Source: Paractinoplanes brasiliensis (GTDB lineage: Bacteria; Actinomycetota; Actinomycetes; Mycobacteriales; Micromonosporaceae). From it: a stretch of DNA of 64,000 bases. The notes below the pieces were generated by a model that made no database searches, was not told where the DNA came from, and saw only the letters and a program-made list of their open reading frames with translations. The position numbers and the translations under genes are program-made. Of the stretch, positions 52,294-61,354 are shown piece by piece (the stretch's first letter is position 1; every line of letters begins with the position of its first letter). The stretch lies in contig NZ_SNWR01000001.1 of assembly GCF_004362215.1 (NCBI RefSeq), positions 5,624,001-5,688,000 on the forward strand, written 5' to 3'.

Positions 52294-53696
52294 GCGGACG
52301 GGAAGCAGTACGAGTCGGAACTGGCGTCGCCGCCCTGCAGGCGGGTCTGGTGGACGCGCAGTCCCCGGAACTCGTCGCCGTGCGGGAAGAACTTCGGGTC
52401 CAGCGTGAAATTGCCGGGGGTGACGTCGACCTTCGCGAGCCAGGCGCCCACGCCGTCGGGGTAGAACTGGTCGTCCCACGAGCCGTACAGGGAGTTGGTG
52501 ACGTAGACGCGTTCGCCGTCGCGCGACACCTCGACCATCTGCGGGCCGCCGGCAAGCCGCTCGTCGGGGAACGACGGGTGGGGCGTACGGCGGACGATGC
52601 CGCCCAGGCGCACCGAGCCCACCTCGACCGGGTGGAACGGGTCGCTCACGTCGTACTGTTTGAGCTCCCCGGTGCCCCAGCAGGAGACGTACAGGAACTG
52701 GTCGTCCACCGACAGGTCGATGTCGGTGACCAGCGGCGGCACTGCCCCGAACGGTTGCAGCGCGGGCGGCAGGTCCTCGGTGTCGGCGGGCTCGGCGGGA
52801 ATGTCGATCACCTTGGTGACCCCGAAGTCGCCGGTGGCGGAGCGGTGCCACACCCAGATCGACGCCGACAGGTCCTCCACGCTGACCACGACACCCACGA
52901 AGCCGTACTCGCGTGAAGGATCGTGAGCCGGCCGCAGCTCGAGGGTCATCTGGTACTGGTCGCCGAGGTCGACCGTCTGCGTCAGCGAGCGTTTGGCCAG
53001 GTCCCAGAAGTGCAGCCGGTGCCCGTACTCGCGGCCCAGCAGCAGCTCCGGCACGATCCCGTTCTCCACCATGTCGGGCGTGCCCCACTCGGACGTGACC
53101 AGCACGTCGCGGGTCAAATGCCACCAGAAGTCGTACGCGAGGAACTGGTCCCCGCGGTCCGCCTCCCATTTCCCCCGTACGTCGAAAGTGGTGTGATCAA
53201 GCACGGCGATGCCGCCCGGCCCTCCGCCGTCGGTCGCGTTGCCGAGGGCCGACACGTAGATGCCGTCGGGTCCGCAGTGGATCGTGTGCGGCCGGGAGTA
53301 GCCGGAGGCGCCGAACTCGTCGGGGGAGATCTCCTTGATGATCCGGGGCGCGCGCGGGTCGTCCTTGGTGTCGATCACGTAGATCCGCGACGACCGCAGG
53401 CCCGGCACGATCAGGTAGCGCCGTTCGACGTGCGGGTGCGGCGCTGCCGGGCAGAGCGCGCTGCTGCACGCGTTCCATCCGAAGTGGTGCAGCTCGTCGC
53501 CGGTGTGCGGCAGGTCGGTCCATCCCACCACCCGGCCGTACGTGTCCGAGGAGGGTTCGGTGTCGACGACAGCGATCGCGTCGGGCCGTTCGGCGGAACG
53601 GTCGAAGGCCGCCACGTACGCCAGCTGCTCGGCCGGGGCGCCCGCCGCGTCACGCGGGGTGGGATAGAACGTCGGGTCAGGGGTCCACCGGGTCAT
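52290..53696 (-). CDS. Selenium-binding protein 1 / methanethiol oxidase homologue
   Basis: 468 aa beta-propeller of the SELENBP1 family, which oxidises methanethiol to H2S, formaldehyde and peroxide in known members. Landmarks: HHFGWNACSS with the conserved Cys, GYSRPHTIHCGPDG, ALGNATDGGGPGG, GPQMVEVSRDG and TNSLYGSWDDQFYPDG. The start at 53696 is preferred because GAGG is 8 bases upstream; ATG 53705 is an alternative. No signal peptide. It overlaps the membrane protein gene downstream. Confidence 0.92.
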   Translation of the reverse strand: MTRWTPDPTFYPTPRDAAGAPAEQLAYVAAFDRSAERPDAIAVVDTEPSSDTYGRVVGWTDLPHTGDELHHFGWNACSSALCPAAPHPHVERRYLIVPGLRSSRIYVIDTKDDPRAPRIIKEISPDEFGASGYSRPHTIHCGPDGIYVSALGNATDGGGPGGIAVLDHTTFDVRGKWEADRGDQFLAYDFWWHLTRDVLVTSEWGTPDMVENGIVPELLLGREYGHRLHFWDLAKRSLTQTVDLGDQYQMTLELRPAHDPSREYGFVGVVVSVEDLSASIWVWHRSATGDFGVTKVIDIPAEPADTEDLPPALQPFGAVPPLVTDIDLSVDDQFLYVSCWGTGELKQYDVSDPFHPVEVGSVRLGGIVRRTPHPSFPDERLAGGPQMVEVSRDGERVYVTNSLYGSWDDQFYPDGVGAWLAKVDVTPGNFTLDPKFFPHGDEFRGLRVHQTRLQGGDASSDSYCFPSA

Positions 53697-53756
53697 GCCG
53701 CTCATCCTCGCCCCGCCGACCCGCGCGTGACTAGGGTCACAGCTGTCAACAGGTTG

Positions 53757-55826
53757 TCAACGAGGCTCCAGCGGCAGCCGCACCAGCACGGTCGTGCCGG
53801 GGCCCTCGTGCTCCAGCAGCTCGATGCTGCCGTGATGCTTGCTGACCACCGCGCGGCTCAGCGTCATGCCCAGCCCGGTGCCCGGGATCGCGGAGTCCCG
53901 CGCCCGCGAGGTGCGGTAGAACCCGGTGAACAGTTTCTCCCGCTCGTCGGTGGACACACCCAGCCCGGTGTCGGAGACGGACAGCTCGGCGGCCCGGCCG
54001 GTGGCCCGCAGCGTCACGCCGATGCGCCCGCCGTCGGGGCTGTACTTGACCGCGTTGCCGAGCAGGTTGTCGACGACCTGACGCAGCCGCTTGCGGTCCC
54101 CCGGCAGCATCAGGCGTTCCGGCAACTCGTCGTCGATCACCAGGGGAGCGCCGACGACCGCCGCCCGCGCCTTCGCCAGCGAGTCGCGAACCACCTCGGC
54201 CAGGTCCATCGGCGCCAGCTGGACGTCGGCGTGACCGGTGTCCAGGGCCGACAGCTCCATCAGCTCGCTGATGATGTCGCGCAGCTGGTTGGTGTTGCGC
54301 TCGATCACCTCGAGCAGCCGGGGGCCGTCGGCGACCAGGCTCTTCTCGTCGGCCTCGCGCAGCAGCTCGGTGTACGCGCTGATCGACGTGAGCGGCGTAC
54401 GCAGCTCGTGCCCGACCAGGGCCAGGTACTCGTTCTTGCTGCGGATCAACTGCCGCTGCAGGTCCTCGACCCGGTGCTTCTCGACGAACTGCCCGATGTG
54501 CGCGGCGATCCCGGACATCAAAGCCAGCAGCTCGTCCTCCGGGTCCTCGATCGAGTCGGCGAACACGGTCAGCACACCCAGGGTCTCAAAGCCTTCCCGT
54601 ACGGGGACAGCCAGCGCTGTGTGCAGTTCACCCGCCTCGGCGGTCTCCGGTGAGATCAGGCTCTGCGGGCGTCCCACGTCCCGGATCCACAGCGGCTTGC
54701 CCACCTGCCACGCCCGTCCGGCCAGCCCCACCCCGTACGGCAGATCTGCGGGCACCTCGATGCCGGGCTGCGAGGCGGGCGCGCTCCACTGCGCCGCCGA
54801 ACGCACCACACCCGCGGTCTCGTCCACCAGCCACAACTCGGCGTGCACCCACTCCAGGGTGCTGACCACGGCCTCGAGCACACGGGGTCCGGCCGCCTCG
54901 ATGCTGGGCGCGTCGGCCAGCGCGGTGGTGACGGCCAGCTCGCAGGTGCGGAACCGCTCGACGCGCCGGCGGCGGGTCACGTCCTGCACCGCCTGCACCG
55001 CCCCCGCCATCCGTCCGCCGGGCCCGGTGATCGGGTGGGCGTCGACCAGGTAGTGTCGGCGCCGGTCGGGCCCGTTCAGCACCACCTCGCTGTCCACCAG
55101 GTGATCACCCCGCAGCGCCCGGAACAGGCCCAGGTCGTCGCGGCGCAGCGGGTTGCCCTCGGCGTCGGTCAGCCCTTCGAGCCAGCCCTCGCCGGGCAGC
55201 CCGGTCTCGCCCCAGAGCCGGCGCATCCGCTCGTTGACGAAGACGATCCGGCCCTGTTCGTCGCAGGCGGTCACCCCGTCGTGCAGGCTGTCGAGCACCG
55301 CGTCGAGGAAGCCGCGCTGCCGGGCCAGCTCGTAGCGGGCGAGTTGCTCGGTGAGCAGCAGACCGGCCACGTGCGCGGCCCTGGCCACCGACTCGACGGC
55401 TTCGGGCGTCCACTGCCGCGGCTCCAGGTCCGCGGCGCAGCACACGGCCAGGACAGCGCCGTTCTGATCGCGTACGGGATGACCCAGGTAGGCGCCCCGG
55501 TGGGGGCTCCGGGCCGAGAGGTCGTCGATGATCAGCGGGGCGTCGGACTCCAGCACGAGCGCGGCCAGCGTCCCCTTGACCGGCGCCTCGGGGCTGGCCC
55601 ACTGCTCGGCCAGGCCGTAGCGGCCGTACAGCTGCAGGGTCTCGCCCCGCACGAGGTGGATCACGCCGACGGGCGCGTGCGCGGCCCGGGCCAGCAGGGC
55701 GGCCAGCTCGTCGGCGCCGGCGCCGTCCAGCGCGGCCGGATGCAACTCGGCCACCTCGTGCAACAGATTCTCGTCGAGGCCACCCGGCCATGCTTCGCGG
55801 TCGGGGTCATCGCGCCGCTTAGCCAC
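53757..55826 (-). CDS. Sensor histidine kinase with GAF-PAS-GAF domains
   Basis: 689 aa, soluble. An N-terminal GAF domain (about 20-165), a PAS domain (170-290; VLDSLHDGVTACDEQGRIVFVNERM), a second GAF (305-460), then HisKA with GHELRTPLTSISAY (phospho-acceptor His) and HATPase_c with DNLLGNAVKYSPDGG, SDTGLGVS and GTGLGMTLSRAVV. No response regulator is next to it. TATAGT at 55835-55840 on the minus strand lies close to the GTG, so the message may be nearly leaderless; a 10-bp palindrome GCTTTAAAGC (55852-55861) lies just upstream. Confidence 0.92.
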   Translation of the reverse strand: MAKRRDDPDREAWPGGLDENLLHEVAELHPAALDGAGADELAALLARAAHAPVGVIHLVRGETLQLYGRYGLAEQWASPEAPVKGTLAALVLESDAPLIIDDLSARSPHRGAYLGHPVRDQNGAVLAVCCAADLEPRQWTPEAVESVARAAHVAGLLLTEQLARYELARQRGFLDAVLDSLHDGVTACDEQGRIVFVNERMRRLWGETGLPGEGWLEGLTDAEGNPLRRDDLGLFRALRGDHLVDSEVVLNGPDRRRHYLVDAHPITGPGGRMAGAVQAVQDVTRRRRVERFRTCELAVTTALADAPSIEAAGPRVLEAVVSTLEWVHAELWLVDETAGVVRSAAQWSAPASQPGIEVPADLPYGVGLAGRAWQVGKPLWIRDVGRPQSLISPETAEAGELHTALAVPVREGFETLGVLTVFADSIEDPEDELLALMSGIAAHIGQFVEKHRVEDLQRQLIRSKNEYLALVGHELRTPLTSISAYTELLREADEKSLVADGPRLLEVIERNTNQLRDIISELMELSALDTGHADVQLAPMDLAEVVRDSLAKARAAVVGAPLVIDDELPERLMLPGDRKRLRQVVDNLLGNAVKYSPDGGRIGVTLRATGRAAELSVSDTGLGVSTDEREKLFTGFYRTSRARDSAIPGTGLGMTLSRAVVSKHHGSIELLEHEGPGTTVLVRLPLEPR

Positions 55827-55867
55827 CCGTCCAGACTATAAGGCGCGAAGTGCTTTAAAGCCCCAAA

Positions 55868-56536
55868 TCAGCAGGTACGACGCCGGTAGCGCAGGTCGGT
55901 GATCGGCCGGCCGGCCCGTGTGCCGCGCAGCTCGAACTTCGTCTCCGGCCGCCCCGCGCGGTCCCGGTCGACCGGTTCGAGCCCGGGGTCGGCGTCCAGC
56001 GTCGCGGCCATCGCCTCGGCGTAATCGGGCCAGTCGGTCGCGCAGTGCAGAATCCCGCCCGCGCGCAGCCGCTCACGCAGCAGAGCCACGTTGCCCGGCT
56101 GGATCAGGCGGCGCTTGTGGTGACGCGCCTTCGGCCAGGGGTCCGGGAAGTAGACGTGGATCGCGTCCAGGCTGCCCGCCGCGAGCCGGTGCGCCAGCTG
56201 CATGGCGTCGCCGCGGGCCACCCGTACGTGGGAAAGGTCTTGATCTTGAATGAGGGCGAGCAGGTTGCCGATGCCGGGGGTGTGGACCTCGATGCCCAGG
56301 TAGTCGCGGCCCGGGTCGGCCCGCGCGGTCGCGGCCAGCGTGTCACCCATGCCGAAGCCGATCTCGAGCACCTTCGGGTTGTCCCGGCCGAACAGCTCGT
56401 CGAGATCGAGGGGCGAACGGTCGCCGTCCTCGATCAGCAGGCCGTGGGCCGGCCACAACGCGGTGTGGGCGTCGGCGTGCCGGGGGCCCATGCGGCCGCG
56501 GCGGGGATGGAACGTGCGGATCGGCGGATGGTTCAC
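55868..56536 (-). CDS. trmB: tRNA (guanine-N7)-methyltransferase
   Basis: 222 aa. Methylates G46 in tRNA with SAM. The N-terminus IRTFHPRRGRM is typical of TrmB; VLEIGFGMGDTL binds SAM; IHVYFPDPWPKARHHKRRLIQP is the family signature; the C-terminus has TKFELRGTRAGRPITDLRYRR. GTG start at 56536. It stands between the PD40 protein and the histidine kinase, all on the minus strand. Confidence 0.95.
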   Translation of the reverse strand: MNHPPIRTFHPRRGRMGPRHADAHTALWPAHGLLIEDGDRSPLDLDELFGRDNPKVLEIGFGMGDTLAATARADPGRDYLGIEVHTPGIGNLLALIQDQDLSHVRVARGDAMQLAHRLAAGSLDAIHVYFPDPWPKARHHKRRLIQPGNVALLRERLRAGGILHCATDWPDYAEAMAATLDADPGLEPVDRDRAGRPETKFELRGTRAGRPITDLRYRRRTC

Positions 56537-56554
56537 GCCCCCTTTCTAGCCTGC

Positions 56555-57508
56555 TCAGCGCCGCGGTTGCACACTGGGCTGCGACCCGTCACGGAACAGG
56601 GTGCGGGTGCCCTTGACCAGGTCGACGAGCACGAGCCACGAGCCGTTGCGGTGCTGACCGGTGACGACCGCGCTGGTGCTGGTGAGGTAGGCGAGCTCAC
56701 GATCCTGGGCGCTGCCCACCGTTCGCTTGGCGCGGGTGCTCGTGTCGTACTCGACCACGTGCAGCGGCTGGTCGCCGGCCTTGGTCTCGCCCCGCTGATA
56801 CGCGGTCCAGGCCAGCTTCGCCCCGTCGGCACGCCAGCTCGGCACCACGGCGAAACCACTGGTCTGCAGGCTGCCGCCACCGTACGCGGCCACGGTCTGC
56901 TCCCCGCCGGTCGCGATCGTCCCCACACTCAGGCAGGCGTCGTACACGGAGTCACAATCACCGCCCCGGAACGCGATCCGCGTGCCGTCGGGCGACCAGG
57001 CGACCGCGTCGTCGGTGCTGAGCCGTTCCCGCAACGACCCCGACCGCGCGGTGACCGGGGCCGGCTCGGCGGGCAGATCCTGCTCCCGGCAGTCACGGGG
57101 GAACAGGACCTCGGGCGTGGCCTTCCCCGCGACCGCGATCTTGTAGACGCCGGGGCCGCCCGTGCACGACAACGAGGCAAAGGCGATCCACTTCCCGTCC
57201 GGCGACCACGACGGGCCCGCCGCCGCGCGGGTGGTGAGGCGGCGCTGGCCGGTGCCGTCGGCCCTCATGACCCAGAGGTAGCCGGCTTTCAGAAACGCGA
57301 TCGACTTACCGTCCGGCGACCAGCGGGGACGGGCGTGAGTGCCGCCGGTGGTGAGGCGTTTCTCGGTGGGACCGTTGCTGACATGGATGTCACCGTTGCG
57401 CACGTACGCGATGAGGCTGGGCGTCTTCGTCGTGGCGTTCGCGGCGGCCGGGTGCAGCATCGCCCCCACGATGACGGCCGCCAGAACCAAACCCCTGAAC
57501 ACCTTCAT
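56555..57508 (-). CDS. Exported WD40-like (PD40) beta-propeller protein
   Basis: 317 aa. A signal peptide (MKVFRGLVLAAVIVGAMLH...) is followed by at least four PD40/TolB-type blades, seen as RPRWSPDGKSIAFL, GPSWSPDGKWIAFA, AVAWSPDGTRIAFR and PSWRADGAKLAW. Cysteines in several loops suggest an exported protein. Function unknown; TolB-like propellers bind proteins or carbohydrates. It ends 18 bases before trmB. Confidence 0.85.
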   Translation of the reverse strand: MKVFRGLVLAAVIVGAMLHPAAANATTKTPSLIAYVRNGDIHVSNGPTEKRLTTGGTHARPRWSPDGKSIAFLKAGYLWVMRADGTGQRRLTTRAAAGPSWSPDGKWIAFASLSCTGGPGVYKIAVAGKATPEVLFPRDCREQDLPAEPAPVTARSGSLRERLSTDDAVAWSPDGTRIAFRGGDCDSVYDACLSVGTIATGGEQTVAAYGGGSLQTSGFAVVPSWRADGAKLAWTAYQRGETKAGDQPLHVVEYDTSTRAKRTVGSAQDRELAYLTSTSAVVTGQHRNGSWLVLVDLVKGTRTLFRDGSQPSVQPRR

Positions 57509-57729
57509 GACGTACGCCCCCCGACGCGCCGACCAGCATGTACATCGAGAGGATCGTCGCAACCGATCTGCACCTAAGCGATTCCCACGCGCAAAACCGG
57601 GAATTTCCCCCTTCCGATGAGCCGCCACCAGCCGAACGTCCAGTCAGCCGAGCCGGTACCCCCAGCCCACGCCGGTGCTTACCGGGTCACGGTTATCTAC
57701 GCCGCGGCAGCTCCTTCGGCGGCGCCGAA

Positions 57730-58131
57730 TCAACTCGGCGCCAGGACCTCGAGACCAACCCTCTCCGCCGCCTCTGCCAAACGCTTGTCGTAGGTCACGA
57801 ATGCGCTGATCGGCTGGCCGCTGGCGACGAGAAACTCCGCGGTGGCCAGATGAATGGCATCCAGCGAACGGAGTCCGGGCTCGGCGTAGGCGCCGGCGGT
57901 CGCGCGGACCGCGGCATTGATCTCAACACGGTAGAGGCGAGCGAGCACTGCGGCGACGCCGCCAAGAACCCCGGGCGCGCTCCGGCGCAGGGCGCGTGGT
58001 AGCTCGACCTCGACCAACGCCGAGGCAACGACCCGTTCGGCGGGCCGGGATCCTAACCAGTCGATGAGGGCTTGCGACTCGGCTTCAGGCCGGACGAGCT
58101 TGACCAGCGCCGCGGTGTCCAAATAGATCAC
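57730..58131 (-). CDS. vapC: VapC-family PIN-domain toxin
   Basis: 133 aa PIN ribonuclease. Acidic site residues: Asp5 in IYLDTAAL, Glu42 in ALVEVELPRA and Asp90 in SLDAIHLATAE; a further Asp in FVTYDKRL near the C-terminus. Such toxins cut tRNA or rRNA. GTG start overlaps the antitoxin stop (GTGA). A 24-residue relic of a second copy lies at 49634-49705. Confidence 0.93.
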   Translation of the reverse strand: MIYLDTAALVKLVRPEAESQALIDWLGSRPAERVVASALVEVELPRALRRSAPGVLGGVAAVLARLYRVEINAAVRATAGAYAEPGLRSLDAIHLATAEFLVASGQPISAFVTYDKRLAEAAERVGLEVLAPS

Positions 58132-58400
58132 CAGCGTTCCTCATCACGCAGGGCAGAGATCAAATCGCCGGCCTCCTGGTCCGCCGGCTGTGCTCCGGTC
58201 GGCATGGCGAAAGGAAGTGTGACGGTCGGTGGCGTGAGCGCGCCGGTGCGGACGAGCTCCTCGAGGGGATCGACGTCGACCGGGACGATTCTGGCGATCG
58301 GGCGCCCACGATTGGTGATTTCCACAGTTTCGCCCTGCTCGACCCGCGCAAGCACGCCTGCGGTGTCTTGGTTGAGGCTGCGGATAGGAATGCGGTCCAT
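58128..58400 (-). CDS. Phd/YefM-type antitoxin
   Basis: 90 aa. N-terminal DNA-binding domain of the Phd/YefM type (MDRIPIRSLNQDTAGVLARVEQGETVEITNRGRPIARIVPV) and a C-terminal tail that would wrap the toxin (ALRDEERW). ATG at 58400. It is first in the operon and is followed directly by the VapC-like gene. A direct repeat is just upstream. VapC paired with a Phd-type antitoxin is common in actinobacteria. Confidence 0.9.
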   Translation of the reverse strand: MDRIPIRSLNQDTAGVLARVEQGETVEITNRGRPIARIVPVDVDPLEELVRTGALTPPTVTLPFAMPTGAQPADQEAGDLISALRDEERW

Positions 58401-58408
58401 GAATGAAT

Positions 58409-58428
58409 TGTAGTACGGAATGTAGTAC
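58409..58428. promoter_or_regulatory. Likely operator of the toxin-antitoxin operon
   Basis: TGTAGTAC appears at 58409-58416 and at 58421-58428, 12 bp apart, in an AT-richer patch directly before the antitoxin ATG. Each copy holds GTAC, a self-complementary core. Autorepression by the Phd/VapC complex at such repeats is usual. Confidence 0.5.
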
Positions 58429-58484
58429 AGCGGGGCGGCGGTGGTTTGCCCGTACCCTCGCATGGCGGACAGAACGGAGATCGC

Positions 58485-59000
58485 ATGGCGTTGACGAATC
58501 CCTGGCTGGCGGAGCCGATGCCGGGCGGGAAGCTGCCGCGGGAGCGGCTTGAGGAGCGGATTCTCAACCTGCTGTCGGCGCAGAACATGTGTGTGCTGGC
58601 CACTGCAGGGGAGGACGGGCCGCTGGCCACGCCGGTGCGGTACTACTCGCTGGGGTTTGCTGTCATGTTCACGGCGGCGCCCCGGTCGCCCAAGGTGCGG
58701 AACATCGAGGCCGACCCGAGGGTTTCGATCGGGGTGTTCGCGCCGCTCACGGGGCTGGCGAGCAGCCGTGGGGCGCAGATCTTCGGGGAGGCCCGGGTGC
58801 TGCCGCCGGAGCATCCCGAGCGGGAGCGCTACTGGGAGGCGTTCCGCTGGGAGAACGAGCATGCCGAGCGTGGACGTCCACTGACCGAGCCGCCCCGGGA
58901 CACGCTGGTCGTCACCGAGGCCACGAGGATCGTTTACACCGAGCACTGGCTGCGCCGGGAGGGTTTCGCCGCGCGGCAGTTCTGGCGGAGGGGAACGTGA
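58485..59000 (+). CDS. Pyridoxamine 5'-phosphate oxidase-family protein
   Basis: 171 aa split-barrel flavin-type protein. ILNLLSAQNMCVLATAGEDGPLATPVRYYSLGFAVMFTAAP is a typical PNPOx-like first half. The family includes flavin- and F420-dependent reductases, so use of F420 is possible given fgd in the window. ATG at 58485 after a GGAGAT site. No partner gene identified. Confidence 0.85.
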   Translation: MALTNPWLAEPMPGGKLPRERLEERILNLLSAQNMCVLATAGEDGPLATPVRYYSLGFAVMFTAAPRSPKVRNIEADPRVSIGVFAPLTGLASSRGAQIFGEARVLPPEHPERERYWEAFRWENEHAERGRPLTEPPRDTLVVTEATRIVYTEHWLRREGFAARQFWRRGT

Positions 59001-59137
59001 CGATCCGTCCGCGTCGCGGAGTGGTCCACTCCGGACGGGCAGGCGGTCGAGCTGCGTCACTACGTCGGCGCCCGCGGCTTGGCGGGTGAATGCCGGATTG
59101 CCTGGCGGGGCGCTGGGCGAACCACGAGACTGGGGCG

Positions 59138-59878
59138 ATGGCCCTGATCCGCGTTGACTTCTCGTCCGAGGCGCTTGAGCTCAGCACGTCGATGACCGTG
59201 GTGCTGCCGGACGAGGGTGACATGCCGCCGCCTGTGCTCTACCTGCTGCACGGGCTCACCGACGACCACACCGCGTGGACCAGGTACACCTCGGTCGAGC
59301 GCTACGCCTACGACCACAACATGGCCGTGGTCATGCCGCAGGTGCATCGCAGCTTCTACGCCGACGAGGCGTACGGGATGAGGTTCTGGACCTTCCTCTC
59401 CGACGAGCTTCCCCGGCTGGTGCACCGGTTCTTCCGCGTCAGCGACAGACCCGAGCAGACGTACGTGGCGGGGTTGTCGATGGGTGGCTACGGCGCTTTC
59501 AAATGGGCGTTGCGGCACCCCGAACGGTTCGCCGCAGCGGTCAGCCTCTCGGGGGCGCTGGACCTGTCGTGGCTGCAGAAGCACGACGATCGGCCGCACA
59601 TCCGCGAGGTGATGGAACGCGTCTTCGGCGACCGGGACGTGACCGGCACCGACGACGACCTGTTCCACCTGATCGGGACCGCGGGCAAGACCCGGCTGCC
59701 GCGCCTCATGTTGCGCTGCGGCACCGGCGATCACCTGTTCGCGCAGAACGAACGCTTCGTACAGGCCTGTGCCCGCGCCGGCATCCCGCTGGACAGCGAG
59801 TTCGAGCCGGGCGGGCACGAGTGGTCGTTCTGGGACAGGCACATACCGCGTGCCCTGGACTTCATGGTGAAGAGCTAG
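59138..59878 (+). CDS. Esterase of the alpha/beta-hydrolase fold (esterase D-like)
   Basis: 246 aa. Nucleophile elbow GLSMGGYGAFKWAL with Ser, acid in CGTGDHLF and His in EPGGHEWSFW; YLLHGLTDDHTAWTRYTS near the N-terminus is like tributyrin esterase and S-formylglutathione hydrolase. No signal peptide. ATG 59138 is preferred to 59090. It converges on the PAC2 gene with a gap of two bases. Confidence 0.9.
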   Translation: MALIRVDFSSEALELSTSMTVVLPDEGDMPPPVLYLLHGLTDDHTAWTRYTSVERYAYDHNMAVVMPQVHRSFYADEAYGMRFWTFLSDELPRLVHRFFRVSDRPEQTYVAGLSMGGYGAFKWALRHPERFAAAVSLSGALDLSWLQKHDDRPHIREVMERVFGDRDVTGTDDDLFHLIGTAGKTRLPRLMLRCGTGDHLFAQNERFVQACARAGIPLDSEFEPGGHEWSFWDRHIPRALDFMVKS

Positions 59879-59880
59879 AG

Positions 59881-60822
59881 CTATTCGTTCTCGCGGCGCT
59901 GCTGCTCCGCCAGGAACCGTTCGAGTTCGGCGCCCAGCTCGTCCGCAGTGGGCAGCGGCCGGTCGTTGTCGGCGAGCAGGTTGCCCTCGCGGCCGCGCAG
60001 GAAGGCGTCGTACTGCGCCTCGAGCGAGGACACCAGGCGACCGGCCTGCTCGTCGTCGGCGACCTGCTTGTCCACGTCCTCCCGGACGACCTTGGCCGCC
60101 TCACGCAGCTCACCGGTCGGCAGGGCCAGGCCCGTGGTGGCCGACACCGAGTCGAGCAGCAGCTCGGCCGCGGCCGGATAGGTCGTCTGGGCCAAATAGT
60201 GCGGCACGTGCGCGGCGAAGCCCATGGCGTCGTGGCCGTTCTCGCCCAGCCGGAACTCGAGCAGGTTGCCGACGCTCGCGGGCACCTGCACCTTCTGCAG
60301 CCAGGGCTCGCGATCGCCGAGCAGCGCCTTGTCGGTGGCGTGGGCGGTGACGCTGACCGGGCGGGTGTGCGGCACGGCCATCGGAATGGCGTTGAGGCCC
60401 ACGGTCAGGCGGACGGCGAAGCGGTCGACCAGGCCCGTGACGGCGGCGATGAAACGCTCCCACTGCAGGTCGGGCTCGGGGCCGGCGAGCAGCAGGAACG
60501 GGGTGCCGAGCTGGTCGCGGACCAGGTGCAGGGCGAGGCTGGGCTGCTCGTAGCTGACCCAGTGATCCTCGTCGAAGATCATCGGAGGGCGGCGGGAGCG
60601 GTAGTCGAGCAGCTGGTCGAGGTCGAACGTCGCGACGACCTGGCTGTCGAGCCGGTCCAGCAGGTTCTCGCGTGCCAGCTGGATCGCCGAGCCCGCGTCG
60701 ACAAAACCGGTGAGGGCCTGGACCAGCACCGGCTCGTCCAGCTCCGGCAGGTCGTCGGCCAGCTCGTAGAGCTCGTCGGGTTCGAGCACGTCGAGGACCT
60801 CCTGTGTTCCGTTGAGGGGCAA
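59881..60822 (-). CDS. PAC2-family protein
   Basis: 313 aa with the PAC2 (proteasome assembly chaperone 2-like) domain over residues 10-240: VLVQALTGFVDAGSAIQLARENLLD, PFLLLAGPEPDLQWERF and GFAAHVPHYLAQTTYPAAAELLL. The C-terminal region is helical. Actinobacterial PAC2 proteins are often found near proteasome genes but none is here. TTG start at 60822. Confidence 0.88.
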   Translation of the reverse strand: MPLNGTQEVLDVLEPDELYELADDLPELDEPVLVQALTGFVDAGSAIQLARENLLDRLDSQVVATFDLDQLLDYRSRRPPMIFDEDHWVSYEQPSLALHLVRDQLGTPFLLLAGPEPDLQWERFIAAVTGLVDRFAVRLTVGLNAIPMAVPHTRPVSVTAHATDKALLGDREPWLQKVQVPASVGNLLEFRLGENGHDAMGFAAHVPHYLAQTTYPAAAELLLDSVSATTGLALPTGELREAAKVVREDVDKQVADDEQAGRLVSSLEAQYDAFLRGREGNLLADNDRPLPTADELGAELERFLAEQQRRENE

Positions 60823-60848
60823 AACCTGCGAACAACCAGTCCCGGGGA

Positions 60849-61300
60849 TTAATTCCGGGCACTCGTCGATCTTGCCAACTCGCCCTCGGAGAGTCGCGAG
60901 CGGACCTCTGCCGGCGGCAGAGGCCGGGAGAAGTGGTACCCCTGTGCCAAACGGTATCCCAGCGCGTAAAGAGTGCCGGCCTGCTCGGCGGTCTCGACGC
61001 CCTCAGCCTTCAGGCCCAGGGGTGACGATCTCGTGCAGGGTGGGGCCGGCTGTACGCACGCAGCCACCGTGACCAGCGGCAGGACGATGCCGGGGAGCGG
61101 CCCCAGCCAGGGTTGAACCGCTGATGAGGGGCGTTGACGGCGTGGAGCACGATGGCAGAGAGCAGCATGACGGCGCCCGCCACCAGCAGCGGGGTAGGGC
61201 GCGGCCGGGCCACCGGGCGTTCGCTCGTCACGCTCCGGGTAATCGGTAAGACAGATCTCAGCTTGGGCACTACGGGGGCGAAACCCTCGCGTGCACGTGC
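60849..61300 (-). pseudogene. Decayed EAL-domain (c-di-GMP phosphodiesterase) gene
   Basis: The distal part (from about 61025 down to 60849) reads LGLKAEGVETAEQAGTLYALGY and AQGYHFSRPLPPAEV, the C-terminal end of an EAL domain. In a different frame further upstream (about 61250-61130) there is TM-like sequence PTPLLVAGAVMLLSAIVLHAV. The two parts cannot be joined in one frame and most of the protein is missing, so this looks like an inactivated, internally deleted membrane-bound EAL gene. Confidence 0.65.
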
Positions 61301-61354
61301 ATGTGCACGGCACAATGGATCAGGAACGTTCCCTTCCCCCCTCGGAGCGATCTG

